DNA from: Allobosea sp. OK403 | GTDB taxonomy: Bacteria; Pseudomonadota; Alphaproteobacteria; Rhizobiales; Beijerinckiaceae | Direction: 5' to 3' | DNA: 64,000 bases | NCBI RefSeq assembly: GCF_900113835.1 | Contig: NZ_FOQV01000007.1 | Location: forward strand, 210,944-274,943 | Shown: one piece after another, positions 62,122 through 64,000 of the stretch | How the letters are laid out: each line of letters opens with the position of its first letter | Numbering within the stretch: the stretch's first letter is position 1 | The notes under the pieces: model-generated | What the model saw: only the letters and a program-made list of their open reading frames with translations | Told to the model about the DNA's origin: nothing | Database searches by the model: none | Program-made: the position numbers and the translations under genes

Positions 62122-62714
62122 GAGGGATCATGGTGACAGTAGCGTTCGCGATGGTGAGCCAGACCGCTCTCGCCCAGAGCGCTGCCGATCCCATGACTCC
62201 GTCTCGCGCCTGCTCGCAGCTCGAGCAGGCGGAGCGGGTGGTCTGCTTGGATAAGCTTATGCAAGCCGGCGACGACTGGGTCATCAGTGAGACGACGTCA
62301 CCGGTGGATTATGCGCCGATCGTCACCGCCACCGCGTTGTCCCGCGACGACGCCGGTACGTCCCTGGCGCAGCTTTCGGTTCTCTGCCGTGGCGGCCGGA
62401 CGGAGATGGTGGTCGGAGGGCCGGCCCTCGCCAGCAGCAGTACGGATTACGACCTGTCCTACAGCCTCAATAGCGGCCAGCCCGTGCGGGTCGCAACCGG
62501 CAGGGCTTCGCTCGGAACGGGCATCGCGTTTCGGGGCGATGTTGTGAGTTTGCTGCAGTCGCTTCCCGAAGAGGGGGCGCTGGCGATCCGCCTCTCCGCG
62601 CGATCCGGCGCGGTCCATGAAGGGCATTTCTCCCTTCGCGGTCTGAAGGCGGTGCGCAGCAAGGTGGCTGTCGCCTGCAACTGGCCACGCTCCGCCAAGC
62701 CGCGTCCCGAATAG
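62118..62714 (+). CDS. secreted VasI/TagO-like protein
   Basis: The 198-residue protein has signal peptide RGIMVTVAFAMVSQTALAQS. The mature part starts with a Cys-containing helix (ACSQLEQAERVVCLDKLM), then DDWVISETTSPVDYAPIV, LSVLCRGGRTEMVVGG and a closing VAVACNWP. This four-cysteine, beta-rich layout matches the VasI/TagO family, which accompanies type VI secretion clusters. No type VI genes are nearby, so a solitary or different envelope role is likely. It overlaps the TAXI gene by 4 nt. Confidence 0.7.
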   Translation: MRGIMVTVAFAMVSQTALAQSAADPMTPSRACSQLEQAERVVCLDKLMQAGDDWVISETTSPVDYAPIVTATALSRDDAGTSLAQLSVLCRGGRTEMVVGGPALASSSTDYDLSYSLNSGQPVRVATGRASLGTGIAFRGDVVSLLQSLPEEGALAIRLSARSGAVHEGHFSLRGLKAVRSKVAVACNWPRSAKPRPE

Positions 62715-62739
62715 TCCTCAAACTCATGGGCGAAAGACA

Positions 62740-63246
62740 ATGACGATCAGCTTTAGAGATGTTGTCGGCTCCACCCTGGTGGCAGGTGTCGCGCTATTCA
62801 TAACGTTGGCGCCCGTGGCAGCTGAGGAGGTGAAGCAAACCTCGGTGCAAACATCCAAGCGACCTTCTGTTGAAAAGAAGGTGCACCGGCTCGTCCTGCA
62901 GGTGAACACGAATGAACCCGGGACGATGAATCTGGCGCTCAACAACGCCACCAACGTCGCGCAGTACTATCAGGAGCGCGGCGATAAAGTGGAGATCGAA
63001 ATCGTGACCTTCGGGCCCGGCCTGAACATGCTGCGCGATGACACGTCTCCGGTGAAAGCGCGCATCAAGGCAATCGCGGCGAGCACCCCGGCAATCTCCT
63101 TCAAAGCCTGCGGCAATACTCAGGGCAATATGAGCAAGGCGGAGAACAAGGAAATCTCCCTTATTCCCGAGGCGACGGTGGTGAAGTCCGGTGTCGTCCA
63201 TGTGATGGAATTGCAGGAGCAAGGCTGGACCTATGTCAGGCCGTGA
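62740..63246 (+). CDS. exported DsrE/DsrF-like protein
   Basis: The 168-residue protein has an N-terminal signal (about 10-28, cleavage near VAAEE). A DsrE-like Rossmann fold follows, with KKVHRLVLQVNTNEPGTMNL, VAQYYQERGDKVEIEIVTFG, the single-Cys motif SFKACGNTQ and VVKSGVVHVMELQEQGWTYV. Periplasmic DsrE-family proteins of this kind are common but uncharacterised; the Cys could carry sulfur. It lies 25 nt after the VasI/TagO-like gene and is the last gene of the unit. Confidence 0.82.
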   Translation: MTISFRDVVGSTLVAGVALFITLAPVAAEEVKQTSVQTSKRPSVEKKVHRLVLQVNTNEPGTMNLALNNATNVAQYYQERGDKVEIEIVTFGPGLNMLRDDTSPVKARIKAIAASTPAISFKACGNTQGNMSKAENKEISLIPEATVVKSGVVHVMELQEQGWTYVRP

Positions 63247-63559
63247 TCCAGCGCAGCGCTGTTGAGTTCGAGGGCGCCCGCATCAGCGCATTCACGCCGC
63301 CCGGCAGGGTTGGCATTGCACGAGGGGCGGCTAGGGCGGTGCGACTAAAACGCGTCGATCGGGTTGCTTGAAGACGCAACGATCGGGGCTCGCGTATCAT
63401 GCCTCGGCCCTGTCGCGCGACCTGGCGCAGCCTGCGCCAGTGCACGACAATCGAGCTAGAAAAATCCCTACTTGGTAGTGGAGGGATGGATCATCGCAAG
63501 GGGCGGATGCGGAGCTGCCCGGTGAAGGCGAATGCGCCGTAAGGCCTTGCGAGATCATG
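63247..63559. other. intergenic stretch with no gene
   Basis: About 310 nt contain no supportable coding sequence. A small hairpin GGCGCAG-CCT-GCGCC-like element lies near 63423-63438. The segment 63455-63485 is AT-richer. No convincing terminator or promoter is visible. Confidence 0.4.
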
Positions 63560-63587
63560 ACTCTTTCTCCTGCTTGAGAGAAAGAGT
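63560..63587 (-). terminator. hairpin directly after tRNA-Leu
   Basis: ACTCTTTCTC and GAGAAAGAGT pair across a short loop immediately after the encoded CCA of tRNA-Leu on the complement strand. The U-tract is weak, but the position fits a tRNA terminator or processing hairpin. Confidence 0.6.
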
Positions 63588-63673
63588 GGTGCCCAGGAGA
63601 GGACTCGAACCTCCACGCCCTTGCGAGCGCCAGCACCTGAAGCTGGTGCGTCTACCAATTCCGCCACCTGGGC
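63587..63673 (-). tRNA. tRNA-Leu (anticodon CAG)
   Basis: The complement strand gives an 87-nt class II tRNA with encoded CCA: acceptor GCCCAGG/CCTGGGC, anticodon arm CCAGC-TTCAGGT-GCTGG giving CAG, a long variable arm (CGCTCGCAAGGGCG) and T-arm GGAGG-TTCGAGT-CCTCT. Confidence 0.95.
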
Positions 63674-63785
63674 AACGGCGGTTCGTTTACGGGGGCCGGA
63701 TGGTCCTGTCAACGCATAGATCGACATTCATGTCGTTTCGTTGACGGAAGAGTTTGGGCCAAGCCTGAGGGCGCCGTTTCGCCGC

Positions 63786-64000
63786 TCAGAACTCCTCCCA
63801 TCCCGCGTCATTGGCGCGGCCGTTGACGGCGCGCTTGGCCGGTGCGGCGGCCCGCGCCGGGGCAGGGGCAGGTCTGGCTGGCGCTTCCACCCTGGTCTGG
63901 CTGAAGGCGGCCTCGGCGAGCTTGCGCAGGCGCGCGGGCTCGGAGGCCGGTTCATGAGCCTGGGCAGCGCTTGCCCTGGCAGCCGGGCGCGACGCCGGGG
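63786..64000 (-). CDS. C-terminus of a methyl-accepting chemotaxis receptor (5' part outside window)
   Basis: The complement is open from the right edge to a TGA at 63786-63788, giving the last ~71 residues. They are Ala/Pro-rich and flexible (RPAPAPARAAAPAKRAVNG) and end in the pentapeptide WEEF preceded by G, the xWxxF form that tethers the CheR methyltransferase and CheB to chemoreceptors in many proteobacteria. The catalytic signalling hairpin would lie upstream, outside the window. The assignment rests on the tail motif and linker style. Confidence 0.6.
   Translation of the reverse strand, partial: PASRPAARASAAQAHEPASEPARLRKLAEAAFSQTRVEAPARPAPAPARAAAPAKRAVNGRANDAGWEEF

Noticed and set aside
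62118..62714. Type VI secretion cluster membership of the VasI/TagO-like gene
   Set aside because: No other type VI genes occur in the window, so only family resemblance is claimed.

Overview
The window is GC-rich DNA with dense, mostly alphaproteobacterial-type gene content. It holds many ABC importers, a PuuE-type deacetylase pair, a solitary BioY and Rhizobiales-style palindromic intergenic repeats. By gene style it most resembles Bosea or a close Rhizobiales relative. That placement is my inference from gene families, not a database result. About fifty protein genes, three tRNAs, several repeat families and a few candidate operators can be supported. Two genes run off the ends: a TolC-family outer-membrane protein on the left and the C-terminus of a chemotaxis receptor on the right.

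Layout. 1-3.5 kb: a small lipoprotein and TolC gene pointing left, diverging from an OmpR-type two-component system. 3.5-8.2 kb: divergent tRNA-Gln and tRNA-Pro, then an orphan HerA-like ATPase in a more AT-rich setting, a GGDEF/EAL protein and a tiny lipoprotein. 8.2-11.6 kb: bioY, a metallo-beta-lactamase-fold hydrolase, a DUF1499 protein and an enoyl-CoA hydratase-like gene. 11.9-17.9 kb: a leftward dipeptide/oligopeptide ABC operon with a fused double ATPase and a glyoxalase-like gene. 18.2-26.3 kb: an amine/polyamine-type island (FAD amine oxidase-like gene, two PuuE-type deacetylases, an NHL-repeat protein, spermidine/putrescine-type ABC importer). 26.4-31.3 kb: a branched-chain-amino-acid-type ABC importer with a LivM-LivG fusion. 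31.6-34.3 kb: a CPA1 antiporter and a second MBL hydrolase.

34.4-41.7 kb looks like a sulfur-amino-acid salvage cluster: a Cys/Met-metabolism PLP lyase diverges from an M20 amidohydrolase, a polar amino-acid ABC importer, a GntR regulator and a homocysteine S-methyltransferase. Its gene junctions carry an unusual series of 16-21 bp tandem duplications. 41.7-48.0 kb: an RND efflux pump with two adaptor lipoproteins, divergent from a TetR regulator, with two matching operator-like palindromes between them. A palindromic repeat is built into the adaptor's N-terminal reading frame. 48.0-54.1 kb: a peptide ABC operon without its own ATPase, ending in an amidohydrolase and diverging from a GntR gene. 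54.1-58.5 kb: a cupin and a three-gene membrane sugar/gluconate dehydrogenase.

59.0-63.2 kb holds the least familiar unit: four rightward genes for a membrane-anchored coiled-coil protein with four ~81-residue repeats, a TAXI-type solute receptor without a TRAP permease, a VasI/TagO-like secreted protein and a secreted DsrE-like protein. tRNA-Leu and the chemotaxis receptor tail follow.
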